NCBI GenBank assembly: GCA_002110485.1
Contig: MOWL01000067.1
Location: 1,116,001 to 1,180,000, forward strand
Length of the DNA: 64,000 nucleotides
Source: Emergomyces orientalis
Lineage: Eukaryota; Ascomycota; Eurotiomycetes; Onygenales; Ajellomycetaceae
Direction of reading: 5' to 3'
Below, one piece after another: positions 22,437 to 35,439 of the stretch (position 1 is its first letter; every line of letters begins with the position of its first letter). The translations under genes and the position numbers were made by a program. The notes below the pieces were generated by a model. The model did no database searches, was not told the origin of the DNA, and saw only the letters and a program-made list of their open reading frames with translations.

Positions 22437-24227
22437 TATACGCGGGTGGGGGAATCGACTGCTATGGTATGTGTAATATTGTGGTATGTCATCAAGTCAG
22501 ACAGTTATCAATAAAAAATCTATGATGTACTGTCCCTCCTGATGAAGCGGGTGAATGATTAACTACTCGCATCCGGGGTCAGCTCAGCATGGTGGAAAGT
22601 TAAAATTCAGCTGGGCCAAGGCTTAATTCTAGCCCAAGGCCCAAGACCGCAGAGAATCTGTACAGCGCTGTCAGAGCTTGAACACTTAAGCTTTTGTAAC
22701 ACTTTATCACAGGCCTCCGAACTTCGAGAAACACCGAGTACAAGGTTATGTAGTTTTGGCGATAATGACGGAACCAAAAGGGCAGTAGGAGGATGACGAT
22801 GATCAAAGATCAAGGATCAAAGAAACAGCTACAAAGGGCACAACCTGCTCCTCTCCCCTGTTCAATCACCCATTTGTTCTAACTGATAACTAACACCCGA
22901 CTGCGAACCCTGTTCCGCGAACCCTGTTCCCCTGTAGTATGTTCAAAGAGTTAAAAGGATTGCGAATAATTACGCTGTGTCCGAACACTCACCCGATCAA
23001 TTACATAACCCTTGAATTTATGATAGTTAACGAAAGTTAGGATCAGGCACGGTGCAGGCATGACTTTACAGATAAATAACAAGAATAACAAAGTCTCAGT
23101 TCTGTAGCGGTTTATTTTAAAAATCAAATACAAACTCACTCAAATTTCAAAAGTCGAATATTGATTTTTGTTAGTGTTGGAATTTTTAGTTTGCATGGGG
23201 TCCAAAACCCCCCTAAGGAGGGTTTGACAGTTCGGTAATTATTACCGGACTAGAAATGTCCAGTGGCACAGGTATTTTATATATTGGAAGTCTTTGAACG
23301 TGAAGCCCTTGGCAAAATATCCCATCGATGTACAGGACTAGACCTAATTCGCTGAATCCACCTTGACGAATATCACATTCTTCATCAGGCTGTTTCATCA
23401 GGCTGCTCTCTCTCTTCCTCTCTATTGCAGCGGATCCCTTTTCTTTAGAGAGCGCTGACTGCCCATAGAAACTCCGCCTGTTGAGTTGCCTGCCACTGTT
23501 GCGTTATAAATCAAATCAGCTCTCATTTACTTTGTAAAGATCGCACCCTGTTGCCTCGATGTTTCCTGTGATCGGATCAGGGCGAGCTGAGCATTACCGA
23601 AAAATGACGGATCGCCTAACTGTCAAACCTCCGACCCGCTTCTACCCCATGTCACTAAAATATATCTATGTTCCTTGATAGGAAATCCATTACGGAATGC
23701 TCCGCAAGCAATTTAGGAATCCACGGTTTTATTGTGAAACCTGGAAGTTGTCTTGTGTCTATCCCTGAGCAGCTCTCTCCTTTTGGAAGCGGTAACCCGT
23801 GTGCCAAATCATTCAGAATGGATCTTTTTAAAAGCAGCAGCGTGTTTCATCTGACATCTTTTGACTTTCACTTGATCTTATCAGCCCCAGTCAGGTTTTA
23901 TGTGGAGAAGAGCGGCTCAAACGAGGCTGCATTGGCATAGAAAATCTGACCAAAGAATGTTTTCCCGTTTCCCGACGCAGACTGGAGATAAACTTAGCCC
24001 TGATTAGTTTCACAGTAGTATCCTGAGCTTCTGCAAGCTGTTTTTTTGGCCATTGCATCCAGCGAATATCACGGCGGGCGTCCCCCACTCCTCTATTTAT
24101 TCCCGATGCTACCCAGTGAAACAAGCTGAATCCAGAGTCATTTAAAGGTAAGCTTCTCTGAACCTGAATATTGACACAGATTACCTTTTTACGCGCTGCA
24201 GAGCCAGAAAACATCTAAAGGGACGCA
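22437..24227. other. Divergent intergenic, gene-free
   Basis: Separates the divergently transcribed DUF2011-like gene and the P450. It holds both promoters. No other gene is supported; open frames of 60-90 codons are scattered and unconvincing. Confidence 0.5.
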
Positions 24228-26059
24228 ATGGTGTCTTCAGGATTCGCACTGTGGATCGGTTTCCCTTTCTGCATGGCCGTACTCCTAACATCATACGTCC
24301 CACCTTATTCAATCTGCCAGTCTTTTTCACTGACCTTCATCGTATTGTCTATACTTTCCTTAATCACCTGGGTTATCTACTATGGCATTTTATATCCCGT
24401 ATTATTTTCTCCATTCAAACACCTTCCAATGCCTCCTGTAAGTAGTCAACGAATCTCAACCGTTTTCATCTCACTTCTATTATGGCCATACGTTTCCTTA
24501 AACTAATACTACACTGTATGCATAGGGCCGAAGTATATGGATTGGTCACTTCGCCAAATTCATTGAGGGCCCACTCGGACTTTCTACCCGACAATGGATG
24601 CAAGAAACTCCCAATAGCGGCCTCCTACGATTTCATCTTGTTGGGAATTCCGAAAAAATTTTGGTATTGAGCGCCAAAGCCGTGGGTGAGGTGATGGTTT
24701 CCAAATATGACGACTATGAAAGACCTCCGCATGTGAAGGCTATGCTAGAAAGAACAATTGGACGGGGTGTCGTGCTCACAGAGGGTGACCTTCACAGAGT
24801 AAGTTTTAGCTTTTACTGGTTAACAACGATAACTATATACCATGGGCCTCTCCGTATATAGGAGTTAAACAGAATACCAGAATCGCATAACTGACAAGAT
24901 GTGCTGCCAAAAGCATCAACGAAAACTTCTCCAGCCAGCTTTCTCATTCCGCCATATAAAGGATCTATACCCGACCTTCTGGAGTAAGGGGGTTGAAATG
25001 GCCGATTCTATCGTAAGAAGTCTCGAAACATCCCCTGAAAACACAAAAATCATCCGGATCTCCGACTGGGCAAAGCGTGCAACCCTTGATGTTATCGGCC
25101 TTGCTGGAATGGGCCATGACTTCGACGCCACCCACAAACCGGCCAACAGGCTTCACACGGCATGCAGTAAGATTTTCCGAGAACCATCGAAGCTCACAAT
25201 GTTCCTTCAAGTTTTTTCTTTACTTATTAGTCCACGACTCTTCGCCATTCTGCCATTGAAACACAACCGCGAGAGTGAAGAAGGTGCGCGATATGTGCGT
25301 AGTGTTTGCGAACAACTTGTCCACGAAAAGCAGCAGAAGTTGGAGAGGAAAGAGACCGGGAGTGTAGATATACTTTCTATCGCAATGGAAAGCGGTGGAT
25401 TTACCAATGAGGACCTTGTCGATCAAATGATGACATTTCTCATTGCCGGACACGAAACAACAGCTGCTACTCTTCAATTTATCATCTACTCCCTCTGCAA
25501 GCACCCAGAAATCCAAACTCGCCTTCGAGAAGAAATCCGATCCTCCTTGCCATCGAGCTCATTTAATTCCGAAAAACCTATCTCCGCTTCACTCATTGAC
25601 TCCCTCCCGTACCTACATGCTGTTTGCACCGAAACCCTCCGCTTCTATGCCGCTGCCCCCTTGACAGCCCGTCAAGCGACCAGAGACACCATGCTACTTG
25701 ATACGTTCATTCCAAAGGGAACTATGGTTTTTCTCTCGCCAGCAGCGACGAACCACGACCCCGACCTGTGGGGACCAGATGCGGGGATATTCAATCCGGA
25801 CCGCTGGATGGGTCCGGGGAAGGCAAATTCAGGCGGCGCAACTAGTAACTATGCATTTTTGACATTTATTCACGGACCGCGGAGTTGTATTGGATCAACG
25901 TTTGCACGGTCGGAATTGGCGTGTTTGGTGGCGGTTATGGTTGGGAGGTTTGAAATGGAGTTGCTGGAACCGGAAAAAGAGTTGGTAATTAAGAAAGGAA
26001 ATGTATGGCAGCCAGAGGATGGTGTCGTGGTTAAGCTGAGAGCCGTGGAGGGCCAATAA
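24228..26059 (+). CDS. Cytochrome P450 monooxygenase (intact)
   Basis: Exons 24228-24437, 24526-24798 and 24914-26059 (my parse) give 542 aa, normal for microsomal P450s. Residues about 10-60 have two hydrophobic segments for ER anchoring. Splice 1 (GTAAGT...CATAG) gives PMPPGRSIWIGHF. Splice 2 (GTAAGT...AAAAG) gives GDLHRHQRKLLQPAF, matching the H-x-x-x-R-K-x-x-x-P-A-F C-helix block, which fixes the acceptor at 24913. The I-helix oxygen motif is FLIAGHETTAATL, the K-helix ExxR is ETLR, and the haem loop is FIHGPRSCIGSTFAR with the ligand Cys. Reaction: NADPH-P450 reductase-dependent monooxygenation of an unknown lipophilic substrate. The family resembles the CYP3/CYP4-like fungal group. Neighbours are a broken MFS transporter and an NLR gene, so a former small accessory cluster is possible but unproven. 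Confidence 0.9.
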
Positions 26060-26819
26060 TGCGGGACAGTATATTCTGGCTACTTACACGTAAAGAGGCA
26101 AGGTATTCTTCGTACCACCTACCTGGTTACGGAAACATCCTTACCAGAAACGGTTATTTATCAGGAAACTGATGAACTGATGTTTGCTATATGAAATATT
26201 TCTCTTTGAGACTGGCGATGCGGCATGACTTCTCATTTCGGTTATAGTAAAAATTGGTGTAATTATGAACTTAGAAGTTAGAACTGTGTGCCAATACCAG
26301 AAATTATTTCTGCCCCTGATCCATTAACACGACGAATAGTTGATATCTACTCCCAGTTGCAAGAGTCTTTTCTCTGAATTTATTTACCCTGATTAAATGA
26401 GCTCTTGCATCGGTGTTCCCCGCATCATTACATGGAACACAGAGCACATGAGGATATAAATGAATGGCGGTTTGCTTTCGTCTCCCATGCATTCAATTCA
26501 TTTTGATCGAATTTCCATATCAACTCGTTACATTTCTCTCGTTTAAGATCCCTTCCAGGAACTACATGCCACGCCGTATCTATTACGAAACATGGATAGC
26601 GAGTAATATGCAGTCTCCGCCTTCTTGCTCTATCTATATATCATTCAATTCGAAGAGGGTATCGCTAAATATCATTTATCAGATTTCCTACCACCAGCCG
26701 TTGCCGGGAAGTACACCCAGAATCTCTGTCTAAGGATCTGCCTACTGGGCAAAAAGAAAAACCAAGAGGCCTGGTCGGTGGGGATCCGATATTTGCGTTA
26801 GATTATTCACTCTTCTCAC
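26060..26819. other. Intergenic, gene-free
   Basis: No supported gene. It contains the 3' region of the P450 gene and sequence upstream of the MFS pseudogene. Any N-terminal exon of that transporter would lie here, but I could not identify one. Confidence 0.45.
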
Positions 26820-28500
26820 AGCTAAGCAACAATGGATAGTGTTTTATGGTGGCCATGGGGACCTGGTTCTCGACATTGAGCAGTTATATTTACTTCCGTG
26901 CCATAACAACTCTGACAGAAACCCTGAATGTTTCAATTACGAAAATAGATCTCACAGTCATTTTATACCCAGCCATTTCTGCAGTTGCACCTGCAATATC
27001 TGGTGATTTAGTTGACAGCTCCGGTCGACGTCCAGTGATTATTGTGTTGCTGGCAATTTATATCGCAGCCAATATCGGCCTCGCTGTACAGGATTCCTAT
27101 ATAAGCCTTCTTTTGTTAAGAATGCTTCAAAATGTTGGAGTATCCGGTATGTGAAGTTAATAACCTTCTAAGATTGATGAACTCGCTGGCATAATGACGC
27201 AAGGGATAGTTCACTAACTAGTTATACACTTTAGCTTACGGAGTTGTCGTGGATATTGCAAGCCATGTTGAACAAGGAGGCAATATCGGTCTTCTTGCTT
27301 TTGCGTTGGTAAATTTCCAGGCTGTTAACCTATTTGAGTTTCTGAACCCGATGTCGTTTCTCACTTTTCGATGCTAGAACCAGCACAGCCCCAACGTTCG
27401 GCCCTTTGATAGGCGCTCTCCTGCTGGCTTTCCGTGGCTGGGAATCAATCTTCTGGTTTCTGGCCATCGTCTCCGCTATATGTTTTGTTATGATCTTCCT
27501 TACTCTCCCCGAAAGGGCACGTAAAGTGGTCGGGAACAGCAGTATCTGGCCGCCCAGGCTCTCTCGAACTCCAATCGTTGTATCCGTTCCACGAGAATGC
27601 ATTGAGCAAACACATAATGATAACACGAAGCTGCGTTTCAAGCCACCCAATCCCGTTGCCTATCTCTACCTCCTCTGGGACAGAGATAACATAATCATCA
27701 TATCCACTATTACAATCCTTTATATGACTTTGAACTGTCTTCGCGCATCTCTCTCCTCCATTTTTATGGAAATATATGATTTCAACGCCCTTCATGCGGG
27801 CCTGATATATCTCCCATTTGGTGTAAGTACCTCAATGATGGCTTTCCTCAAAGGTATGGCGCTGCTACCGCCTCCCTTCTCTTACTGCTGCTCTAAACAG
27901 CTGCTAAAGAAGTTCCAGGAATAATTTTAAAATACGCCTTTAAATCCACTGCTGTTGCCGCACAACCCACCAGCGGGCCGCCGCACACGCAGTATTGACA
28001 TCCATTCTTTTCCCATTGTCCAGGCACGCATCAAATTTCTCCATTATCTTCCAGTTTTAACAGTTATATCCCTTATCGGGTATGGTTGAGCATTCCAATC
28101 GCAAACTGTACAAGGCCCTCCAATTAAATTTTCCTTTCCAAAAGAAACTTCTTTCGCTTCTACTAGCTATAACTAACCCGTCTAAGCATGTTGCCATCCA
28201 GCTAGTTTTGAAGTTCATTTTGGGTGGCGCAATCCAGAGTTGCTTCACGATGCTCAATACACTCCTCGTGGACCTTGACAATGAACAGCCTTCCACCGTA
28301 CAGGCATCGTGCAATATTGTATGATGTACGTTTGCTGGACTCGGAACCGCTGTGCTACACCTCATTATTGATGCTACGGGCATAGGTGGTGTTTCACCAT
28401 TATCACCCTCGCCTGCGTGGTTCCTGCCCCGTTTCTTGTATTGCAATGGCGTCGAAGTACCAAATGGAGAAACGCAAAAGCAACAATACCTGGTTCATAA
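26820..28500 (+). pseudogene. MFS transporter (DHA1-type) pseudogene
   Basis: Pieces in order: TM1 (QQWIVF, then frame change, then MVAMGTWFSTLSSYIYF), motif A region SGDLVDSSGRRPVII, then an intron-like gap and GVVVDIASHVEQGGNIG. TPTFGPLIGALL-type motif C is seen as STAPTFGPLIGALLLAF. After a central loop comes NALHAGLIYLPFG, then, past another intron, RIKFLHYLPVLTVISLIGYG, FILGGAIQSCFTMLNTLL and a natural tail ending at TAA 28500. Lesions: a frameshift near 26840; a TGA at about 28086 where homologues have Trp (GYG-stop-AFQS); a TGA at about 28322 where Arg is expected after ASCNIV; and a further frameshift near 28390 (TGIGG). Such a pattern is hard to explain by introns alone. Ancestors of this type export drugs, polyamines or toxins. 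Confidence 0.75.
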
Positions 28501-28880
28501 TGCCTCCTGTTTTTCGACTTCTATATATAAGGGGGAGGCAGATCAAGGTCTGACTTTTGCTAATGCAGCCAACTTACATATAATAAAATCGACCTTTCTT
28601 TTTCTTTTCTTCCTTTTTTGGCATGAAAAAGAATAATTCTCAGTAAATTTGATTGGGAATCAGTGTTTTATTGTACCCTCTGCAGCTCAAACTACTCAAT
28701 GCATATATTTTTGAGATAGCTTCTACTATATAATATAGGGAATGACATAAATTAGAGCGAAATGAAGTACACCCTTAGGTGATGGATGCACTCAAATTGA
28801 AGCCTTTTCGAGATTTAAAACCTAAAAGAATAGATCGTTCGGGATAGAATAAGGGTTTCCGTCCTGGGCAACGTATGAGG
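28501..28880. other. Convergent intergenic
   Basis: 380 bp between the 3' ends of the MFS pseudogene (+) and the NLR gene (-). T-rich runs near 28600 and TATATAATATAG near 28728 may serve 3' end formation. No gene seen. Confidence 0.5.
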
Positions 28881-31800
28881 TCATCGTACCCTGGAGCAAA
28901 GCGAACTTCTAATAACTGCCACTTCCCCTTTTCGTGGCACCAATACAGTTCCGTCATGCATAACCGTACACAAACTGAGCACTTCTATACTTATCCATTC
29001 CCTAGGTAGAAAAAAATGTCTCTGGATATCGACATGACTAGACCCTATACGCCAAGAACAGATCCAGAGCCCTCGATCGACAAATATAAAACGATCCTTT
29101 CCGATGATCGCCAGCGGCCGTCCAATAGTCTTCTTAACTGCTCGTGGTATTGAAATAAGGCTCACGGTTTGAGCACCAGAGCTTTGAATATCAGACAGGT
29201 TAATGATTTGCGTATCTGTCCAGCGCTTCTGGTATGAGCCGTCTTCTGAGATGGAGAGTATGGCGCGATTGCGAGCAGAAGATATAAGAACGTCATCTAT
29301 ATAATCGTGAAACTGCATACCCAGATGTGAAGGTGTTTGTTCCTCAGCATAAGCAATGGGTGATGGAATATGATCTTCTTCACCCTCTTTTAACGCCGGT
29401 GGTGATGTTGCAGGACAAATATTCCATTTTTTGATGACCTCAAGAGATTTCCACGAGTATGATACGATGCAATTGATGTCAAAAGCAAGCACCTGATCGG
29501 TTAAGGATGGATGATTGGCCCATTTCTGCGTCCCGTCGTATTTCAGAGTTGTCAATATTTTCTTGGTTGGCGGATCATAAAGGGTGACTGATTCCGCATC
29601 CGCAACAAGGAGATATTTAGCCTCTCCGTGGAGAAGGATTTGATGAACCTTGCCACCATCAAGATCAAGGTTAATATCCGAGAATGTTTCATAATTCCGA
29701 GTAGTGGTATTTTGGGAAACTGCGATTTTCTTCAATGTGATGGAATCTGATTCTGAGTAGGCAAGGTAGTTTCCGTCGTCTGACCATGCAAGAAACTCAA
29801 CAGCTCCCTCACCCTTCGTTTTCCCGATAGTCTGGGTTTTGTTAGTTGATGCGTTGCTCTCTTCCACTAAGCCAGCTTCGTTTCCATAGCAGAACAGATT
29901 CTCCGAGGATTTTGTCGCAAGCGCAGTGATCCTCACTGGCGTATGGGTAAATGATTCGGACGCATGATTTGAGAGGACCATACTAGAGGGACGTGTATCG
30001 GCCTCGCTTCCGTGGTCATCCGAGTCCGGGAGGCGAAAAAGTGCATTCGGCTCCCAGATATTGCAGTATGAACCGCGAAGGTCATAAAATCGTCGGCTAT
30101 CCATGCTGAAACAAACATCTGTAATGATATCTTCAGAGGATAGTTTATATATGAGGGCAAAATGTTCATAGTTGTATATCCTCACGGAGCCATCCTCATC
30201 ACTGAGGAGGAACAAGATGCCATCTGGGCTGCATCGAATCTCCGATGGGCATGAATATAGATCGGCAGCCAACTCCTCATGGTCGTAGTCTTCGAAGGGG
30301 TTCCATTTAAATACGACACCATCAGTATAAATACCTAGCAGCGCTTCTCCACTTGGATGCCAAACTGCTTTCATTACCCCGGTCCACTCTTCAAAGTGTC
30401 CGTCATCGTATTCTGGGTACCTCTTGCACTTATTCACGCGACTTTTTTGAAACATGTCCCAAACCTCCAATGCGGAGCCGCGATATGCAACTGCCACAAA
30501 GCCACAATTGGTTGTAAACGTTATCGTTGTTGGTGCATTCAAATAGGCGCCAACTTCATCCTCTTGCAAAAATCCAGAATTGACTACTTGCCATCTCGGC
30601 GATTCCATGTAGTTGGAAATTGCGATCTTGCGACTATCGAGGCCAACAATTAATTTTTTGTCGTCGTGTGCAAAACTAACGCACAGTGCACGCGATTCCG
30701 ACAAGTTGGGTATCGAGTGCACCACTTTTCCGGAGGCCAAGTTCCATATTTTTGTTGTTGAATATCCATACGTTGCTAGCAACTCTCCCGTACTATTAAA
30801 ACACATGTAGAATGTAAATTCGTGATGATGTATGGAAGGGCTCATCTCAAATGTTTCAGAGTCCCAAAGAAGAATATCTCCACTTGTTGTCAAGGCGGCC
30901 AAATATTTGTTGGAGCAAATTATTTGCATTGCTTGGTGGCCGCTACCTATCGAAACCCGTCCAAGACAGTCATCCCAATCATCATTGGATATATTTTTCA
31001 CCGATATTTGAGCCTGCCTGCTAAACTTCTGGTAAATGACTGATTTACGAGGGCATAACTGGGGCACTAGTCTTTGGATTGCCCCTGGGTCATCATTCAG
31101 ATGGTTGCTAAACTTTCCGACTATCTTCAGGAGGTCGGTTGCCCATTGTTCAGTGATCTCAAGATCTGTGATTCGATGCCGAGAGGGATGTGTATCAGAA
31201 TCCAATCTGCGCCGCGTCGCAACAAACTTTCGCAAGGAACTCGAGGTAGATATTAGGCCTCTCAATTGTTGTAAACTAGACATCACCCGTATCCATAAGA
31301 GAACTGAAGAGGATTTGAGAAACTGTACAAGGAGTGTAAGGGAAGCATCCGAAGCAGGCGAGCTACGCGCAAGGTGATATGACCACGAAGTTGCAGCATA
31401 AAGGACAAACGGAGGAAGATTCTCTGCGTACATTTTCTCCTTTGAGGCCAACCTTTGTCGGCTTTGCTGTTCTAAGAACATAGCGATTGATTGATGGAAA
31501 AGGTTTTCATGAACGTGTTCTGAGTCAAATTTGAAGGGCAGTTTTGCAGTTTTGACAAGATACTCTCGAGCGGTTTTGTGAACTAAAGTAATAGAATCGT
31601 TACTATCGACTGTCACGAAATGGCCGCATAGCTGTGCCACTGTATGTCGCAAATCAATAATTTGAGGTAAATTGCTTCGCAAAGCTCGCGTAAGCTCGTC
31701 AACCTTCAACGGCCTTCGACAATATGTTGCCCACGACATAATGTCTTTAGCCATGGCAAGATCAGAAATTCTCGTTAGGCGCGTAATTGACGATTCCATC

Positions 31801-33882
31801 CTGGCATATAAAGACTCCATGCCGGTAGGCATTTCTAGGAGAACTTGTGCAATATCATCAGGGCTGTGGCACTGCAAAATTTCCTTCACGGCTAAGTTCA
31901 CCCATAGGAAATTGCCTTCCGATCGACTAGTAATTTCTCGAGCAACATCATTTCGGAATTTCGCGTCGCCGTGCATAAATGTCATTTCACTCTCAGCATA
32001 CAGATTAATGTCGTGACTATTATCTGACCAAGATAGTCTCCGAACTAGTGATGGAGGAGATATCCGGTCAAAAGCTGTGGCGATATCAGGCGTCCTTCGA
32101 CTGGTAACTAGCAGTCGGAGGGGTGTTCGTGACATTTGTATACTTCCAAAGAAGCCAGTGATTGTATTTATGGAGTCCGACTCATCCAGAGCATCAATTA
32201 TAACATATACCGGTTGATAAGACTCGATTTTAAACAAAATTCCAGCGAATATCTTATCCCAGATCATGCGCGCTGCCATTTTCTGGAGCGAAACCCCATT
32301 ATCCTTTAGAACGGCCAAGGCCTGGCGGAATGAGGGCATATCCTGTGCAATTTGATAAATTAACGATTGCAAAAAGGATACCGCGGACCTTTTTCTAGAA
32401 TCTCCATATTTGAAGAAGTAGTATGCACAACGTAAGCCCTTCTCTTTGATATGTTGAATATAAACAGCCGATTTGACAGACTTCCCACTTCCTGGCTGCG
32501 CATATACCCATAATATTTTAGATCCAGATGGATCGTCTCTCCAGTCTTGAAGTTCTCCATTTGAAAGAAATTCCTGACAGGTTCCTGGTCTCCAGAGTTG
32601 TAAAAGGGAGGTATAATCGTCATTAGGATAAGCGAAAGCCCCAAGTAAGGTCAAGAGTTTTACATTTTCCGCTGTAGTCTGTTCCTCTTGAAGGGCTTTA
32701 TTTTCTTTTCGGTAAGTCGATACGAGCGTTTGAATCACGGCTCTAACACTTCTATACCCTGGATCTAGTCTGTTGGCAAACTTGCAGACAGTATGGTGAT
32801 CCGCATTTAGTGGCTCAGTAACTTCATGCGGATAGCCAAGAGTTGAGGAGGCCTTCTGAACCACCATTACTCTGAAGTTCTTGGACCCGACAGAAGTTTC
32901 CAAAGTTTCATAAAAGGAGAATATCTGCATTCGAGGGGCATGTTTCCGAAACTCCTCATTGACATCCTCAACGAATGCCGAATTTTCTTTTAGCTCATTA
33001 AGGTATTGTTTTGGTGAGTGGTTAAATATCGAGACCGAGAGAATGCGGTTGAGAACCTCTGCGAGATTCGATCCCCGATGTGGCGTAGAGAGAAATAGGA
33101 CGGCTTTAACTTGCATCACCAAATCTTTATACACCTCGTCGTTGTGTCCTTGCATGACGGCTTTTTTGAAAACCAATCCTCCCATTGAGTGGACGACAAA
33201 AATAATGGGACGTTGTCCAACACCTAAATCTTCGCCGGCCAGGTCTTTGCCGAACTTCATATCGAACAACAGCTGCTTGGCAAAGTCGGAAATTCCGGCA
33301 ATGCTATTGGGCCCCTGAGAAGCAAAGTACGCATTGTAGCCATAGGACAGGATTCTGGCAGTGCAAATATCAGGTTCAGTTGGCAGCCAGAGCTGTGGCC
33401 AGAAAAGTTCGTCGTTTCGATTATACGACCAAGTCATGCGACTCGTTCCGCCCAGCCCATGGACAAATACAATGTCAGCTACTGGAGCCTCAGAACTTGG
33501 GGTATATAAAAGCGATAAGCCTAATGGATCTTTTCGCCGATCAACTGAGCGCTGTCGAGCATGTTTTTGAGCCGTCACAGTGAGTGGGGCGTTAAACCTG
33601 GATATGTCACTCCGTTCCGTTTCCGAGCGAGATAAATCGTGGCTCGGTTCGCCAACGGTCGCTTCATCTCTGGGTATGTAGTCAATCGATGGAATCGTTG
33701 GCGCGAAAATTGTTGGGAGCGGAGTGGTATGGTCGAACTCTGTTGCGGGTGCTGGTGATGAACCGCTGGGCTGATTGCTCGTCTCCGCAGAATCCTTGCG
33801 GACAAGCCTTGCTTTCCACTATGATATTGCATTAGTTAACTAGACTGTGGTGGGGACGGAACGGCCCGCAAACCTTCTTCAT
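28881..33882 (-). CDS. NOD-like receptor: lipase/SesB-like, NACHT, WD40
   Basis: Exons 33882-33874 and 33818-28881 (my parse) give 1648 aa. The large frame has no ATG before GTG 33578, yet stays open to 33818. A 9-nt first exon (M-K-K, donor GTTTGC, branch CTAAT, acceptor ATCATAG) supplies an in-frame start; this start is inferred. Residues about 115-260 are an alpha/beta-hydrolase of the DUF676/SERAC1/SesB kind, with VHGLGG and nucleophile elbow VHSMGG, then STPHRGSNLAE. The NACHT domain has P-loop AQPGSGKS (about 444-451) and Walker B VYVIIDALDES (about 541-551). From about 990 to the end are degenerate WD40/beta-propeller repeats (for example GDILLWDSETFE, TTKIWNLASGK). The family acts in fungal non-self recognition and regulated cell death; the lipase-like N-domain would be the effector and WD repeats the sensor. 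Ligand unknown. Confidence 0.88.
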
Positions 33883-34280
33883 TGGAATCCGCCACACAGC
33901 CTCTGGAAGCTGGCGGGTCAATTATATCAAGGCACAAAACGCATAATCGTGATCAAGGAGTCCGAGTTTCTGGAGGCGGGGGGAAGACGGGCGAGGGCTT
34001 CTAGCAAGGCTGCGGCTCATCTTATTTGGGAATCCCCCTAGGATCCCATTGGCTAGAGAATTGGGTTGCTGACACTGCATTTGAGCTGAACGTGGTATTC
34101 CGCTTCCGATGTATAGTTCACGTACCATGCCGATGTTACTCGGACTGGTCAAAACATCCTGGATGGCCAAACGAATATATAAAGCGGGGAGGGAGTAAGG
34201 ATGTCCCATGCGTACGGGTGCAGCCTTTCACAACTGCCCCAACCTCCATCCTATACGGCCAATAGTTGCCATAACTAATC
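33883..34280. promoter_or_regulatory. Shared divergent promoter region, NLR / ketosamine kinase
   Basis: 398 bp between the inferred start codons of two divergently transcribed genes, so upstream elements must be shared or interleaved. A TATATAAA-like element (ATATATAAAG) at about 34174-34183 lies about 100 bases upstream of the kinase ATG. Confidence 0.5.
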
Positions 34281-35439
34281 ATGGCTTTTGCAATCGCTCC
34301 TAACAGCCAGAGCTTGGGGAACGCAAAGAGATACGATGGTAAAGGCATCGCGGGGAATGTGGTAATTTATCCGGAAGTGCTGGCAGGTAAATAACTGGCT
34401 GGATGTCTTTGCCCTTAACCCTTTGACAGTCATGTTAATATGGATTCATATGTGTAGTACTACCACGCGACGTCAATGTTCTCTCAGCAGAGAGTTATGG
34501 AATGTCAGCATGGTCGCAGACCGGGCGAATTAATGCCATCACAGAAGACGGCTGCCCGGTTTCATACTTCCTTAAGGTGCCTTCATCATTTCAGTCTACT
34601 TCATTTTGCTCCCTAACTTCTCACAGTACGTCATGAAAACTCACGGCGAGCCCCAACTTAAAGGCGAATACACTGGCATGCTTGAACTTTACAATACAGC
34701 ACCTCATATGGTCCCCAAGCCTTACGGATGGGGAAGGGTTGCCTCTGAGCCTTGCCTTTTTTTCTATGTCTGCGATTACATTCCACTAACCCTGGCAATG
34801 CCTGACGCGGCGAGACTGACCAAATTGGTCGCGGACCTTCACAAGAAATCGGAGTCCCCAACGGGGAAATTTGGATTCTACCTTCCAACATTCGATGGAT
34901 GGCTGCCGCAGGAGATCGGACACTGGGACGATTCCTGGACCTCCTGTTTCATGAGGCTGCTGAAAGGTCTTTGGGAACTCGATTCCCATATGAACGGGCA
35001 CTGGGATGAGCTAGACTCCGCAATGGAAGTTACCCTTGCCAAGGTGGTCCCGCGGCTAATAGGGATTCTGGAACAAGATGGCAGAACAGTCAAACCCTGT
35101 CTTATCCATGGTGACCTCTGGGAGACCAATATCGGCACAAACATCAAGACGGGAGAGATTTACATCTTCGACGCTGCCGCTTATTACGCGCACAACGAAA
35201 TGGAAATTGGAATCTGGCGGGTTAATCACCACAAAATGAAGGCGAAGGTGTACCGCCAGGAATACGTGAAACACTTCAAGAAGAGCGAACCTGTGGAGGA
35301 ATGGGATGATAGGCTGAAGTTGTATGGTGTGAAAACGAAACTGATGTACTCAGCAGGGGTACCAGGAGGAAAAAATATTCGACAGCAGATTCTAGAGGAT
35401 TTGCTAGAGCTAATTCAAGTATATGGCGGTGGCAATTGA
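34281..35439 (+). CDS. Fructosamine/ketosamine-3-kinase family protein
   Basis: Exons 34281-34386, 34458-34576 and 34627-35439 (my parse) give 345 aa, slightly longer than the usual ~300. Intron 2 ends CTAAC...TCACAG, and joining it gives CPVSYFLKYVMKTHGEP, a lysine-bearing strand as expected in the N-lobe. The catalytic loop is CLIHGDLWETN (His-Gly-Asp-Leu-Trp...Asn), followed by the metal-binding IYIFDAAAYYAHNEMEIG; both are hallmarks of the family. The reaction is ATP-dependent phosphorylation of ketosamines on glycated proteins or amines at O-3, destabilising the adduct (protein deglycation); fungal members often act on ribulosamines. Cytosolic, as no signal or TM segment is seen. Divergent from the NLR gene with 398 bp between starts. 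Confidence 0.88.

Noticed and set aside
26820..28500. RIP (repeat-induced point mutation) as the cause of the MFS pseudogene stops
   Set aside because: The inferred TGG to TGA change corresponds to a CpC context on the other strand and CGA to TGA to CpG, not the classic CpA. Frameshifts also do not fit RIP, and I see no second copy in the window.
33575..33832. Minus-strand 85-codon frame upstream of the NLR as a separate small gene
   Set aside because: It overlaps, in another frame, the 5' extension of the NLR exon, which fits better with the branch site and acceptor at 33819.
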